A DNA stretch of 64,000 nt from contig NZ_AUAO01000002.1 in the NCBI RefSeq assembly GCF_000428765.1, positions 310,001-374,000 on the forward strand, in the 5' to 3' direction. This document shows positions 29,029 through 36,732 of the stretch, one piece after another. A program made the position numbers and the translations under genes. Numbering within the stretch: the first letter of the stretch is position 1; every line of letters begins with the position of its first letter. Below the pieces are notes generated by a model. That model did no database searches and had not been told where the DNA came from. It worked only from the letters and a program-made list of their open reading frames with translations. This DNA comes from Brevundimonas aveniformis DSM 17977 (GTDB taxonomy: Bacteria > Pseudomonadota > Alphaproteobacteria > Caulobacterales > Caulobacteraceae).

Positions 29029-29649
29029 ATGCGTGCCATCGCTTTAGGACTATCGACGGTCGTTGCGACCGTCAGCATCGCAGGGTCGGCCCTGGCCGGT
29101 GAGCTGATCGCCGGTGTCTATGCTCACGACGTGACCTTCCTCGGCGAGGCGGTTGGTCTGGGGGCCGCCGGCAAGGAGGGCGGGGCCAATATCCATCTCG
29201 GCTGGCGTTCGGACCGTATCGATGGCTTTCCATCGTGGCTAAGTGGTCCACGCGCCCACATCTTTGTTTCGGGGAACACCGAAGGCGACACCTCCTATAT
29301 CGCCGCCGGTCTGACCTGGCATATTCCGATCACAGACGATCAACGCTGGTACGTCCAGCCGGGCATGGGCCTGGCGGTGCATGACGGCTACGATATTTTC
29401 CCGGACTGGCGCGAGCCCGGGATTTCGCCGGAAGAGTATGACCGCCGTATCGCACTGCGGTCCGAGCGGATCGAGTTCGGTTCCCAGATCCTGTTCGAGC
29501 CGGAAATCGCCCTCGGCTACCGGTTTAACGATCAGACAGCGGTGGAGCTCAGCTACGTCCATTTGTCGAACGGCCAGATATTCCATCAAGGCAAGAACGA
29601 GGGCCTGGACGAAGTCGGCATCCGGTTCGTGCGCCGCTTCGGCGGATAA
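29029..29649 (+). CDS. PagL-like lipid A 3-O-deacylase / acyloxyacyl hydrolase family
   Basis: A 206-residue outer-membrane beta-barrel with a signal peptide (IALGLSTVVATVSIAGSALA). Near the C-terminus SYVHLSNGQI carries H178 and S180 of the PagL catalytic dyad, and E191 in QGKNEGLDEVGIRF is the candidate third residue. The last strand ends in GIRFVRRFGG. PagL enzymes remove the 3-linked acyl chain of lipid A in the outer leaflet. ATG 29029 is chosen because the signal peptide begins there; the frame is open 57 bases further up. It lies between serC and purA without functional relation, but fits the lipid A genes at 47.5-51.8 kb. Confidence 0.82.
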   Translation: MRAIALGLSTVVATVSIAGSALAGELIAGVYAHDVTFLGEAVGLGAAGKEGGANIHLGWRSDRIDGFPSWLSGPRAHIFVSGNTEGDTSYIAAGLTWHIPITDDQRWYVQPGMGLAVHDGYDIFPDWREPGISPEEYDRRIALRSERIEFGSQILFEPEIALGYRFNDQTAVELSYVHLSNGQIFHQGKNEGLDEVGIRFVRRFGG

Positions 29650-29710
29650 GACCGCGACATAGCCCGCCATCCCCGCTAGAACCGCCCCGCATTTCAGCGG
29701 AGCTTGAGTC

Positions 29711-31006
29711 TTGGCGAACGTCGCAGTGGTCGGCGCCCAGTGGGGTGACGAAGGCAAGGGAAAGATTGTCGACTGGCTGTCCAACCGGGCAGACGTCGTC
29801 GTCCGCTTTCAGGGCGGGCACAACGCCGGACACACCCTGGTCGTCGACGGCAGGGTCTACAAACTGGCCCTGCTGCCCTCCGGTGTTGTCCAGGGCAAGC
29901 CGTCGATCATCGGCAATGGAGTGGTCGTTGATCCGTGGCACCTGGTCGGTGAGATCGAGAAGATCGAGGCGCAAGGGGTATCCATCACGCCGGATCTGCT
30001 GACGATTGCCGACAATGCCTGTCTGATTCTGCCGATCCATCCCGAACTGGATGTGGCCCGCGAGGCGGCGGCCAGCGGACGCGGGGCCCGGATCGGGACG
30101 ACCGGGCGCGGAATCGGCCCGGCCTATGAAGACAAGGTCGGGCGGCGAGCAATCCGCGTCTGTGATCTGGCCAGCGAGGCTGACCTGAAGACCAAGATCG
30201 AGCGGCTGAGATCGCATCACGATCCGTTGCGGGCCGGGCTGGGACTGGCACCGATCGACCCGGACGCCCTATTGGCACAGCTTCTGGAGATTGCCCCGAA
30301 GGTTCTACCGTTCGTGAAACCGGCCTGGCGGGTGCTCGATCAGGCGCAGCGCGCCGGCAAGCGCATTCTGTTCGAGGGGGCCCAGGGGGCCTTCCTCGAC
30401 GTGGATCACGGGACCTACCCCTATGTCACGTCGTCGAACACCGTGGCGGGTCAGGCGGCGGCAGGGTCTGGACTGGGGCCGCGCGGGGTCGGCTATGTGC
30501 TGGGGATCGTGAAGGCCTACACCACCCGCGTCGGGGAAGGACCATTCGCCTGTGAACTGACAGACGCGGTCGGAGAGCATCTGGCGACCGTTGGCCGTGA
30601 GGTCGGGGTCAATACCGGACGGGCGCGGCGCTGCGGCTGGTTTGATGCGGTGCTGGTCCGCCAATCCGTAGCGATCAACGGAATCGACGGCATCGCCCTG
30701 ACCAAGCTGGACGTGCTCGATGGATTGGAGACGCTCAAGATCTGTGTCGGATACCGGATCGGCGGGGAGATCTTCGACTATCTGCCGTCCAGCCTGAACG
30801 ATCAGGCGGCGGCGGAGCCGGTCTTCGAGGAGCTGGAAGGCTGGACGGAATCGACGGGTTCGGTGCGTTCGTTCAAGGACTTGAACGCCAATGCGGTCAA
30901 ATATGTCCGACGCATCGAGGAGCTGATCGGCGCGCCGGTGGCGCTGCTGTCCACCAGCCCGGAGCGGGACGACACCATCCTGATGCGCGATCCGTTCCTG
31001 GGCTAG
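29711..31006 (+). CDS. purA: adenylosuccinate synthetase
   Basis: GTP-dependent conversion of IMP and aspartate to adenylosuccinate, the first committed step to AMP, 431 residues. The signatures are [11 protein letters not shown] at the N-terminus, GHNAGHT and [14 protein letters not shown]. The start is TTG 29711, the only codon that gives the expected short N-terminus ([13 protein letters not shown]). Use of TTG with no strong ribosome site may keep translation modest. It ends 6 bp before the convergent small gene. Confidence 0.97.
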   Translation: MANVAVVGAQWGDEGKGKIVDWLSNRADVVVRFQGGHNAGHTLVVDGRVYKLALLPSGVVQGKPSIIGNGVVVDPWHLVGEIEKIEAQGVSITPDLLTIADNACLILPIHPELDVAREAAASGRGARIGTTGRGIGPAYEDKVGRRAIRVCDLASEADLKTKIERLRSHHDPLRAGLGLAPIDPDALLAQLLEIAPKVLPFVKPAWRVLDQAQRAGKRILFEGAQGAFLDVDHGTYPYVTSSNTVAGQAAAGSGLGPRGVGYVLGIVKAYTTRVGEGPFACELTDAVGEHLATVGREVGVNTGRARRCGWFDAVLVRQSVAINGIDGIALTKLDVLDGLETLKICVGYRIGGEIFDYLPSSLNDQAAAEPVFEELEGWTESTGSVRSFKDLNANAVKYVRRIEELIGAPVALLSTSPERDDTILMRDPFLG

Positions 31007-31012
31007 AAAGGC

Positions 31013-31162
31013 TCAGCGGCTATCATCCTCGCCGTCAGGGTCCGGTGGCTGAGTGATCGACGGGGGATCGCTGGCGGGGAAGCTGTCGTCCAGCTCCTGA
31101 TCCAGCGCCTGATCCAGTTTCCGATCTCGCGCGATATCCTCTGGCGTCTTTGGCGTGGTCAT
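31013..31162 (-). CDS. small conserved acidic protein
   Basis: A 49-residue protein from ATG 31162: MTTPKTPEDIARDRKLDQAL, then DQELDDSFPASDPPSITQP and an acidic tail. The phrase DSFPASDPPS is a recognisable motif of small alphaproteobacterial proteins of unknown function. No membrane segment or signal is present. The longer frame to 31222 has no coding look. Confidence 0.65.
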   Translation of the reverse strand: MTTPKTPEDIARDRKLDQALDQELDDSFPASDPPSITQPPDPDGEDDSR

Positions 31163-31248
31163 GGCGTTGCAACTTTGCGTGGCGTCAAGGCGATCTTTAC
31201 CGCCCAGGCCTAGTCTAGACACGCTTTCGGTGTGTGTGGAGTAATCGC

Positions 31249-32055
31249 GTGCTTGGTGATGATCTGAAAATGCTTGCGCGGCTCGAACCCGTGGTTCGCC
31301 GGGTTATGATCGTCGACGCCCAGGTGGCGACGGCGCGTCTGCTGACGGATTTGATGAAGGGCCTGGGCGCGCGCGAGATCATCATCGAGGCGGACGAGAA
31401 GGAGGCGTTGGCGGCGGTTCGCGACTTCGAGCCGACCCTGATGTTTGTTGAACGGTCGGGGCCCCGGTTTGACGGAGAAACACTCGTCAGCAAGCTCCGG
31501 CGTTCGCGTATGGACGCCCGCCGTATCCCGGTGATCATGATTACGGCCGAAGCGACAGCGACCACGATCAAGGGGGCACGCGACGTCGGGGTCCACGAGT
31601 TCATGGTCAAGCCGTTCACGACCGGTGATCTGGTGCGGCGTATTATCAACGTCGCAACCAAGCCGCGCCCCTGGGTGGAGGCGGTCGGCTATGTCGGGCC
31701 GGATCGCCGGCGGTTCAACTCGGGGGAATACAAAGGGCCGCGCAAGCGTCAGAGCGAAGCCGAGGCCGCCGTGGACCCGATTGCCGCCGAAATGGATCAG
31801 GCCGGCAAGATCATCGTCTCGGCCCTTGATCAGTTTTCCCACGACCCGGCCCAGGCCAGGCGGGCGTTGATTGCCCAGGCCGAGACGCTCAAACGACTGG
31901 CAACAACCAGCGGCCGCCCGGCGCTTGGACCGGCTGCAATCGCGCTTGCCGCCGCGGCGGGGATTGAGACGTCACAGGTCGAGGACCTTCGCCCGCCGGC
32001 GGTGGCCTTGGTGGCCCTGTTGAATCAGGGCGCAGGCGTCACAAAGGTCGCTTAG
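31249..32055 (+). CDS. receiver-domain protein lacking the phospho-acceptor aspartate
   Basis: A 268-residue cytosolic protein with an N-terminal CheY-like domain and an Ala-rich helical C-terminus of unknown type. In the receiver, the acidic pair is reduced to one Asp (MIVDAQ, D23), the phosphorylation site reads FVERSGPRFDG with E68 where Asp is expected, while T99 (MITAE) and K121 (VKPF) remain. A natural D-to-E change usually mimics or abolishes phosphorylation, so this is probably a constitutive or protein-binding receiver. GTG 31249 has GGAG eight bases upstream; GTG 31234 is an alternative. Its stop overlaps the rpoH stop by four bases, convergently. Confidence 0.8.
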   Translation: MLGDDLKMLARLEPVVRRVMIVDAQVATARLLTDLMKGLGAREIIIEADEKEALAAVRDFEPTLMFVERSGPRFDGETLVSKLRRSRMDARRIPVIMITAEATATTIKGARDVGVHEFMVKPFTTGDLVRRIINVATKPRPWVEAVGYVGPDRRRFNSGEYKGPRKRQSEAEAAVDPIAAEMDQAGKIIVSALDQFSHDPAQARRALIAQAETLKRLATTSGRPALGPAAIALAAAAGIETSQVEDLRPPAVALVALLNQGAGVTKVA

Positions 32056-32942
32056 GCGTCGACCAGCTGGCGGTCGACCGCAGCAGCCTGCATCGCCTTT
32101 TGCAGCTTCTCGAAGGCGCGCACCTCGATCTGGCGAACGCGCTCACGGCTGACGCCGTACTGGCCGGCCAGTTCTTCCAGGGTGAGCGGATCGTCGATCA
32201 GACGGCGCTGGGTCAGGATGTGGCGCTCGCGCTCGTTCAACTCCTGCATGGCTTCCTGCAGCAGGTCCATGCGCAAGGAATGCTCCTCGCTTTCGGCCAG
32301 GGCGGTTTCCTGGCTGACGGCGTCGTCATCGGCCAGCCAGTCTTGCCACTCGCTTTCGCCGTCCGCACGCATCGGTGCGTTCAGCGAGGCGTCGCCGCCG
32401 CCGGACATCCGGCGGTTCATCGAAACGACTTCTTCCTCGGCCACGCCCAGCTTGGTGGCGATCTGTTCGAGGTGTTCGGGGTGCAGATCGCCTTCCTCGA
32501 AGGCCGAGATTTGGCTCTTGGCCTTGCGCAGGTTGAAGAACAGCTTCTTCTGGGCGGCGGTGGTGCCCATCTTCACCAGCGACCATGAGCGCAGGATGTA
32601 CTCCTGGATGGACGCGCGAATCCACCACATGGCGTAGGTCGCCAGGCGGAAGCCCTTGTCCGGGTCGAATTTCTTCACGGCCTGCATCAGGCCGACGTTC
32701 CCTTCGGAGATCACTTCACCGATCGGCAGACCATAGCCGCGATACCCCATCGCGATCTTGGCCACGAGGCGCAGGTGGCTGGTGACCAGCTTGTGCGCGG
32801 CTTCCGGATCCTGGTGTTCACTCCAACGCTTGGCGAGCATGAACTCCTCGTCCTTGCTCAGCATCGGGAATTTTCTGATTTCACTCAGATAACGCGACAG
32901 TCCCTGTTCAGGCGACATCACCGCGAGCGTATTGGCAGCCAT
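32052..32942 (-). CDS. rpoH: heat-shock sigma factor RpoH (sigma-32)
   Basis: A 296-residue sigma-70 family factor directing heat-shock transcription. Region 2 has GEVISEGNVGLMQAVKKFDP and YAMWWIRASIQEYIL; the RpoH-box QKKLFFNLRK distinguishes it from other sigmas; region 4 ends with the HTH EELAGQYGVSRERVRQIE. ATG 32942 is chosen for the GAGGGG ribosome site and the family N-terminus; the open frame to 33011 is non-coding. A possible sigma-32 promoter lies upstream, which would give positive feedback as in Caulobacter. Confidence 0.95.
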   Translation of the reverse strand: MAANTLAVMSPEQGLSRYLSEIRKFPMLSKDEEFMLAKRWSEHQDPEAAHKLVTSHLRLVAKIAMGYRGYGLPIGEVISEGNVGLMQAVKKFDPDKGFRLATYAMWWIRASIQEYILRSWSLVKMGTTAAQKKLFFNLRKAKSQISAFEEGDLHPEHLEQIATKLGVAEEEVVSMNRRMSGGGDASLNAPMRADGESEWQDWLADDDAVSQETALAESEEHSLRMDLLQEAMQELNERERHILTQRRLIDDPLTLEELAGQYGVSRERVRQIEVRAFEKLQKAMQAAAVDRQLVDA

Positions 32943-33029
32943 TAAAGACCCCTCTCTTTTCCGTCCCAAGAGCGAGCTCGGCGGCCTGACCACGATAGGT
33001 GCATCAGACACGGGCCCCTCTAACGGGGA

Positions 33030-33058
33030 ACATGGGGATTGGTTGCGCGGGTTGTTAG
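33030..33058 (-). promoter_or_regulatory. possible sigma-32 promoter of rpoH
   Basis: On the minus strand CTAACA (weak -35) is followed after 15 bases by CCCCATGT, which matches the sigma-32 -10 consensus CCCCATNT. It lies about 90 bp before the rpoH start. The -35 is poor against CTTGAA. Confidence 0.45.
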
Positions 33059-33223
33059 GTGCCGGTGACGATTTTTCGTGCTCGGCCGGGCCCGTCAGAA
33101 TCGTACCCCGCGAGCCGTATACTCCACAGTGAGTTTCAAATCAAGACTAACTGGCCGTCAGGTCTGGCGAGTTGGGTCGACGGCGGGAGTTGAGATACCT
33201 TTGTGCGGTTAGGGGAGAGGGAT

Positions 33224-34210
33224 ATGGAAAACCGTTGGATCGTAGGGTTGGCGCTGGCCCTGGGGCTATCGATGGGGGCCGTACCGGCTGCGGCCAATGA
33301 TACCGTGGCCTCCATGCAGGCTGGCGGGCTCAGGTTTGAACAGACCGCCGGGATCTCGATGCTGTCGGAAGACCTGTATCTCTCCTCGGGTGAGGTGCGG
33401 GTGACCTATCGTTTCCTCAACGATACGGACGAGGGCATCAGCACGCTCGTCGCCTTTCCGATGCCGGACGTAGAGCCCGGGTGGATTTCTGACGCGGGCG
33501 GCGACCTGGCCCATCCCGAGCGCATGCTGCCGTTCCTGACCTGGGCGGACGGGCAGCCGGTCTATATGGAGGTCGAACAGCGGGCGGTCGTCGGCGAGCG
33601 CGATGTCTCAGCTCTGCTGGAAGCCCACGGCGTACCGCTCAATCCCTACGGCGAAGCCGCGCAACTGGCGCTTGAAGAGCTGAGCGAAGCCGCGCTGGCG
33701 GAGTTGGAAGCTGCCGGTGCGATCGACCGAGGGCCGAATGGCGACGATTGGGGCTGGCCGCGCTGGACCCTCAAGACGACCCATTACTGGACCCAGTATT
33801 TCCCACCGGGCGAAGAGGTCGAGATCCGGCACATCTATGTCCCGGCGGTCGGGGGAACGTCCACCTCGCTGATCGGCGTGGACGCCGACTGGGGTGAGGT
33901 CACGAGCGAGTATCGCGAACGCCACTGTGTCGATGACGCCTTCGAACAGGCCGCGCGGCGGGGGCGTGAACGGGGGCTGCACTATACGGAAACCTGGCTG
34001 GACTATGTGCTGACCACCGGGGCCAACTGGGCCGGGCCGATCCGCGAGTTTCGGATGGTGGTGGACAAGGGGTCTGAGAACAACCTGGTGTCCTTCTGCG
34101 GCACCGGCGTGCGCCGCATCAGCCCGACGCAGTTCGAGGTGCGGTACGAAAACTATACGCCGGACCGGGACATGAATGTGCTGATCCTGAACGGGTTTGA
34201 GATGGACTAG
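33224..34210 (+). CDS. DUF4424 family secreted protein
   Basis: A 328-residue protein with signal peptide (WIVGLALALGLSMGAVPAAA) directly followed by NDTVASMQAGGLRFEQT, the characteristic start of DUF4424, then IEM-like GISMLSEDLYLSSGEVRVTY and STLVAFPMPDV. The fold is probably beta-rich and periplasmic. Its function is unknown. GGGGAGAGGG before ATG 33224 fixes the start. It is divergent from rpoH across 280 bp and ends 71 bp before the nuclease module. Confidence 0.8.
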   Translation: MENRWIVGLALALGLSMGAVPAAANDTVASMQAGGLRFEQTAGISMLSEDLYLSSGEVRVTYRFLNDTDEGISTLVAFPMPDVEPGWISDAGGDLAHPERMLPFLTWADGQPVYMEVEQRAVVGERDVSALLEAHGVPLNPYGEAAQLALEELSEAALAELEAAGAIDRGPNGDDWGWPRWTLKTTHYWTQYFPPGEEVEIRHIYVPAVGGTSTSLIGVDADWGEVTSEYRERHCVDDAFEQAARRGRERGLHYTETWLDYVLTTGANWAGPIREFRMVVDKGSENNLVSFCGTGVRRISPTQFEVRYENYTPDRDMNVLILNGFEMD

Positions 34211-34281
34211 GCGGATATTTCCTCGTCGTCGCAACTCGACTATAGAGGGCAGATTAAAGAAATCGTTCTTAAGGTGTAGGT

Positions 34282-35199
34282 GTGGCGGGCAAACGGTACT
34301 CTGCGACCAACGCGAATCTCCGAGATCACGCATTGGTGCCAGCCATGCGCTGGCTGGTGGCTGCCGCACTGACTCAATCCACGCTCACCTATGGTCAGAT
34401 GAAGCGATTGCTGGAGGACGAGGCCGGCTTCTCGACCATCTTCCCCACGCGGATCGGTTTCGTTGCGGGGCTGCTGATGGAGCGGCTTCAGGCGGTGGAG
34501 CCCAAGGCACCGCTTCTAAATGTGCTGGTAGTGAACGGGGCTGACGGGCTCCCCAGCCGGGGTGCCGGGTTTTTCATGGCAAAGCGTTTCGAAGTTCCGA
34601 AGTTGGCCCAGTTCGACTGCAAGAAGCGATACCCGGTGCTGTGGCGCGAGAATTTTGAAAGAGCGGCGCAGGAAGTCTACGCCTATTCGCAGAAGGACTG
34701 GGATCGGCTCTATCGGCAAGCCTTCAAGGCAAAGCTCGATCCTGATGTGATTGAGACTGCGCATGACGAGAAGGCCAAAGGCAAAGAGCATGACTTCGGC
34801 ACAGGTCCCCACAAATACGGGAAAGGCGGGGAGGGCGAGCACCACCGGCTGCTGAGGTTGTGGGTCAAGGAAAACCCCGGCGAAGTGCGAGCCGCCTATC
34901 GGACGGCGCGGACTGACACTGAGCTGCCTCTCGATTCTGGTGATCGCGTTGACGTCGCCTACTTCCTGAGAGACCGAACCATCCTGCTCGAAGTCAAATC
35001 CAGAGTCTCTTGTGAGGCGGACATTCTTCGAGGTGTGTATCAATGCGTAAAATACCGCGCCGTGAAGGCCGCAATGGATGCACGGCACGAACCGCTTATC
35101 GAGGTCTATCTGGTGACAGAAGACAAGATTTCCACTGACATTCGGGGCCACCTCAAACGTCTCGGGATCAAGCATTTCCAAGCACCGAGGCGTCGCTAG
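34282..35199 (+). CDS. predicted PD-(D/E)XK nuclease
   Basis: A 305-residue cytosolic protein. The C-terminal half holds a PD-(D/E)XK-like set: E186 (GEGEHHRLLRLW), D224 (GDRVDVAY), E237-V238-K239 (LLEVKS), then Q254 and Y258 (YQCVKYR) on the following helix. The N-terminal part (residues 15-100) includes TYGQMKRLLED and NVLVVNGADGLPSRGAGFF, a separate alpha/beta module I cannot name. It is moderately lower in G+C than its neighbours. The stop is joined to the next gene as TAGTG, so the two are likely translated together. The combination suggests DNA restriction or repair, but no methylase or helicase partner is adjacent. Start GTG 34282. Confidence 0.75.
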   Translation: MAGKRYSATNANLRDHALVPAMRWLVAAALTQSTLTYGQMKRLLEDEAGFSTIFPTRIGFVAGLLMERLQAVEPKAPLLNVLVVNGADGLPSRGAGFFMAKRFEVPKLAQFDCKKRYPVLWRENFERAAQEVYAYSQKDWDRLYRQAFKAKLDPDVIETAHDEKAKGKEHDFGTGPHKYGKGGEGEHHRLLRLWVKENPGEVRAAYRTARTDTELPLDSGDRVDVAYFLRDRTILLEVKSRVSCEADILRGVYQCVKYRAVKAAMDARHEPLIEVYLVTEDKISTDIRGHLKRLGIKHFQAPRRR

Positions 35200-35822
35200 T
35201 GAGTTGTCGCCGAGCAGACCATGTGAGACGCGGTTGTCAGACCGGAAGGCCAGGCGACGGGGAGTGGACACTGACGGAACTTCTGCAAACCTATCAGGCG
35301 GATTTCGCAAGGGACCGCGAGGCGGGGCACAGGTGGTGGTCGTCGGCACCGGATCGCCGGGAAGCGTTGACCCGGGCCTTCTATGACTGGGAGGAAGACA
35401 GTGGTGAGTCGCCAAGGCGGGTTCTGAATAGCCATCAACGCCGTCTCGGATACCTCGCGATCAGTCAGGCGGAAGCAGCGGTCCAGCGACACCTTGATGT
35501 GCTGGCCGATTCCGGCTCGTTCGAAGAGCTCTTACGGTCGATAGAATATGTACTCCGTATGGAGGGGTTGTATTCCGACGCAACGCTGTTGGCATACGAC
35601 GTGGCAGAGCGCTTCGGGCGGTACATTGGCCAGGAACCAGACAGTGTCTATCTGCACGCCGGGACGCGAGAGGGAGCCAAGGTCCTCGGAATCGAAGGAC
35701 CCTCGCCTGTGCCACGCGAGCGGTTTGGCCCAGTGATCGGTCGTCTGTCTGCCTCGGAGATCGAAAACTTTCTGTGCATCTGCAAGCATCAGCTGAGGCG
35801 AGCGATGCTATTGGAAAACTAG
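35199..35822 (+). CDS. hypothetical partner of the nuclease
   Basis: A 207-residue helical protein, cytosolic, with no family I recognise. It starts at GTG 35199, sharing a G with the TAG of the nuclease gene (TAGTG); GTG 35223 is an alternative. Notable segments are FYDWEEDSGESPRRVLNSHQ, RSIEYVLRMEGLYSDATLLA and DSVYLHAGTREGAKVLG. Third positions are less G/C-biased than in chromosomal neighbours. Tight coupling to the predicted nuclease suggests a shared role, for example specificity, inhibition or sensing. It ends in a 4-bp convergent overlap with the ROK gene. Confidence 0.7.
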   Translation: MSCRRADHVRRGCQTGRPGDGEWTLTELLQTYQADFARDREAGHRWWSSAPDRREALTRAFYDWEEDSGESPRRVLNSHQRRLGYLAISQAEAAVQRHLDVLADSGSFEELLRSIEYVLRMEGLYSDATLLAYDVAERFGRYIGQEPDSVYLHAGTREGAKVLGIEGPSPVPRERFGPVIGRLSASEIENFLCICKHQLRRAMLLEN

Positions 35823-36721
35823 GCCGGCCACAGCCAGGCGGCGCCGCGAACGCCGGAGGAATCGCCGTGGTCGGCGCGGACGACGCGGGTGGTGACGACG
35901 TCGGAGAAGACGTGGGGGCGCAGGGCGTCAAAGGCGCCGTCGACGATCTCGGGGGCGTTGGACAGGCCACCGGCGATGACGATGACCTCCGGGTCGATCA
36001 GATTGACGACCATGGCTAGACCGCGCCCCAAACGGTCACGATGACGGGCGAGGGTGGCCTCGGCGGCGGGATCGCCTGAGCGGGCGGCGGCGATGATGTC
36101 GTGGGCGGTGAGGGTCTGGCCGGTGACGGCGGCGTGGTCGCGGGCGAGGCCCGAGCCTGAGATCCACGTCTCCAGACAGTTGCGGCGACCGCACCAACAG
36201 AGGGTGTCTTCGTCGGGCGTGGGGTTCGGCAGGGGGATATGCCCCCATTCCCCGGCCACGCCGTTGCAGCCCTCGATCAGCCGCCCGTCGAGAACCAGGC
36301 CGCCGCCGCAGCCGGTGCCCAGAATGACGCCGAAGACAGACCGGGCACCGGCACCGGCACCGTCCGTCGCCTCGGACAGCGCCATACAGTTGGCGTCATT
36401 GGCCAGCCGGACGGGGCGGTTCAAATGACGTTCAAGGTCGCCCTGTAGCGACCGTCCGTTCAACCAGATGGAGTTGGCGTTGCGGACAAGCCCCGTGGCG
36501 GGCGAAGGCGAGCCGGGAATGCCGACCCCGACACGGTCAAACCGGTGTCCCGTTTCAGCCTCGGACGCCTCAACCAGTTGGACGACTGTGTCGAGCATGG
36601 CGTCATAGTCGCCGGGATTGGCCACCCGCCGCCGGTCAATGAATAGACCGTCCGCATCGAGCACCGCCGCCTCAATCTTGGTCCCGCCCAGGTCGATGCT
36701 GATGCGAACGCCGTGGGTCAC
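35819..36721 (-). CDS. ROK family sugar kinase
   Basis: A 300-residue ATP-dependent sugar kinase of the ROK family, most like fructokinase/N-acetylglucosamine kinase. The ATP site ISIDLGGTKIEAAV is at residues 7-20, the catalytic region is ANDANCMALSE, and the zinc-binding cluster CWCGRRNCLETWISG includes the ROK signature. It lacks an HTH, so it is a kinase rather than a repressor. The substrate is uncertain (fructose, glucose or amino sugar). The stop lies in the shared palindrome CTAG with the convergent neighbour. Confidence 0.9.
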   Translation of the reverse strand: MTHGVRISIDLGGTKIEAAVLDADGLFIDRRRVANPGDYDAMLDTVVQLVEASEAETGHRFDRVGVGIPGSPSPATGLVRNANSIWLNGRSLQGDLERHLNRPVRLANDANCMALSEATDGAGAGARSVFGVILGTGCGGGLVLDGRLIEGCNGVAGEWGHIPLPNPTPDEDTLCWCGRRNCLETWISGSGLARDHAAVTGQTLTAHDIIAAARSGDPAAEATLARHRDRLGRGLAMVVNLIDPEVIVIAGGLSNAPEIVDGAFDALRPHVFSDVVTTRVVRADHGDSSGVRGAAWLWPA

Positions 36722-36732
36722 GGGGCGCGGCC

